Below the pieces are notes generated by a model that was not told where the DNA came from, did not search any database, and saw only the letters and a list, made by a program, of their open reading frames with translations. Positions 5,501 to 6,330 of a stretch of 6,330 nt of DNA are shown in pieces. The stretch spans positions 1 through 6,330 of the forward strand of contig JALUFY010000029.1 in the NCBI GenBank assembly GCA_027051995.1, read 5' to 3'. The translations under genes and the position numbers were made by a program. The first letter of the stretch is position 1. The number at the start of each line of letters is the position of its first letter. Source of the DNA: Hyphomicrobiales bacterium (GTDB taxonomy: Bacteria > Pseudomonadota > Alphaproteobacteria > Rhizobiales > Aestuariivirgaceae).

Positions 5501-6330
5501 CGCTTTCCACTCCCCTTCGCGGGCGGCTCCCCGCCGTTCAGGATGGTCACCTCGCGGCGCGGATAGGGGATGCGGATGTTGTTTTCCTTCAGGGCGTCCC
5601 AGACGAGAAAGAGCACATCGGAGGAAAACTTGTTGGGGCCATCATCGAGGCCGTCCACCCAGAACTCGATGGCGAACTTGACGCCGTATTCGCCGAAACC
5701 GCGCAGCTCGCAATCGGGCTTTTCCGGCTCCAGAAGGACGCGCGGATGCTTGCGCACGGCGGCCTCGACGATCTCCGGGATGGCGTGCAGATCGGTTTCG
5801 TAATCGACCATGAAATCCACCTCGTAGCGCTGCCTGGGGTCATCGTGCGTCCAGTTGACGAAGCGGGTGGTGATGAACTTCTCGTTCGGCACCACGATGT
5901 CCTTGCCGTCGAAGGTCTCCAGCGTCGAGGAACGCATGTCGATCTGCTTGACGATGCCGGCCTTGCCATCCTCCAGCTCGATGTAGTCGCCCACGGTGAT
6001 GGAGCGCTCCAGCAGGATGATGAGGCCGGAGATGAAGTTGGAGGCGATCTGCTGAAGGCCGAAGCCCAGGCCGACGCCAATGGCTCCGCCGAAGACCGCC
6101 AGCGTGGTCAGGTTCAGCCCCAGCACCTGCATGAGCAGAATGAAGACGGCGAAATAGATGGCCAGCTCCAGCAGTTTGGCGAAGAGTTCGCGGGTCGGCT
6201 TGTCGAGGCTTTCCTGGCGGCGGATGGCGCTCTTGCCGGTCTGCGAACCAAAGCTGCCCAGCCAGTAGAACAGGCCGCCGAAGACGGCCGCCTTGAGCAG
6301 GAAATAGACCGACAGATGAATGTTGCCCAC
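5494..6330 (-). CDS. MscS-family mechanosensitive ion channel, N-terminus outside window
   Basis: This is the C-terminal part of an inner-membrane small-conductance mechanosensitive channel that opens under membrane tension and releases solutes on osmotic downshock. 278 codons are visible; the window ends in frame with GTG as the first codon, so the true start is probably upstream. Membrane segments lie at about 6-26, 52-72 and 76-107. The third is the pore helix, with the glycine- and alanine-rich pattern GGAIGVGLGFGLQQIASNFISG (81-102). The beta domain follows, with ITVGDYIEL (111-119), GIVKQIDMRSSTL (125-137) and the family signature IVVPNEKF (145-152). The alpha/beta C-terminal domain runs to about 265 and ends with IPYPRREV (254-261), a typical MscS ending, and a short basic tail. 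It converges on slt. Without the N-terminus I cannot say whether this is an MscS-size or a larger multi-helix member. Confidence 0.93.
   Translation of the reverse strand: MGNIHLSVYFLLKAAVFGGLFYWLGSFGSQTGKSAIRRQESLDKPTRELFAKLLELAIYFAVFILLMQVLGLNLTTLAVFGGAIGVGLGFGLQQIASNFISGLIILLERSITVGDYIELEDGKAGIVKQIDMRSSTLETFDGKDIVVPNEKFITTRFVNWTHDDPRQRYEVDFMVDYETDLHAIPEIVEAAVRKHPRVLLEPEKPDCELRGFGEYGVKFAIEFWVDGLDDGPNKFSSDVLFLVWDALKENNIRIPYPRREVTILNGGEPPAKGSGKRA

Noticed and set aside
3963..5510. Long minus-strand open frame (515 codons) antisense to slt
   Set aside because: It lies opposite a gene with a clear SLT domain and signal peptide. Its translation is compositionally biased and resembles no family; long antisense frames are common in GC-rich coding sequence.

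Overview
This 6.3 kb, GC-rich window carries six protein genes of chromosomal housekeeping type from what looks like an alphaproteobacterium. The clues are the tandem dapA-smpB pair with a divergent Slt-type lytic transglycosylase, a two-domain PilZ protein of an alphaproteobacterial style, near-matches to the CtrA box (TTAA-N7-TTAA), and a low but locally clustered count of GANTC, the CcrM methylation site. I cannot name a genus. I see no mobile element, CRISPR array, tRNA or rRNA.

Layout. Positions 1-772 (minus) hold the N-terminal, uridylyltransferase half of glmU; the gene is cut by the window edge. The first 90 bases form a 32-bp perfect inverted repeat starting exactly at base 1, most likely a fold-back chimera at a contig end, so the last ten codons of the glmU fragment are not trustworthy. 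Positions 872-1549 (minus) encode a tandem PilZ protein (c-di-GMP receptor). Positions 1643-2140 (minus) are smpB and 2142-3032 (minus) are dapA, separated by one base and probably translationally coupled; dapA starts at a GTG with a good Shine-Dalgarno site, well inside the longest open frame. A 240-bp divergent intergenic region (3033-3272) separates dapA from slt (3273-5477, plus), a periplasmic lytic transglycosylase with a signal peptide, a long helical-repeat region and an SLT catalytic domain. Positions 5494-6330 (minus) hold the C-terminal part of an MscS-family mechanosensitive channel, convergent with slt and cut by the right edge.

How the genes fit together. Most belong to the cell envelope. 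GlmU makes UDP-GlcNAc for peptidoglycan and LPS, DapA makes the precursor of meso-diaminopimelate and lysine, Slt cleaves peptidoglycan glycan strands, and MscS relieves turgor. SmpB (ribosome rescue) and the PilZ protein (second-messenger signalling) are the other two. The window does not contain an obviously new system. The most interesting non-coding signal is possible cell-cycle control of the dapA/slt divergent region, with a CtrA-like box and a pair of GANTC sites just ahead of slt, plus a second CtrA-like box directly upstream of the longest PilZ frame.
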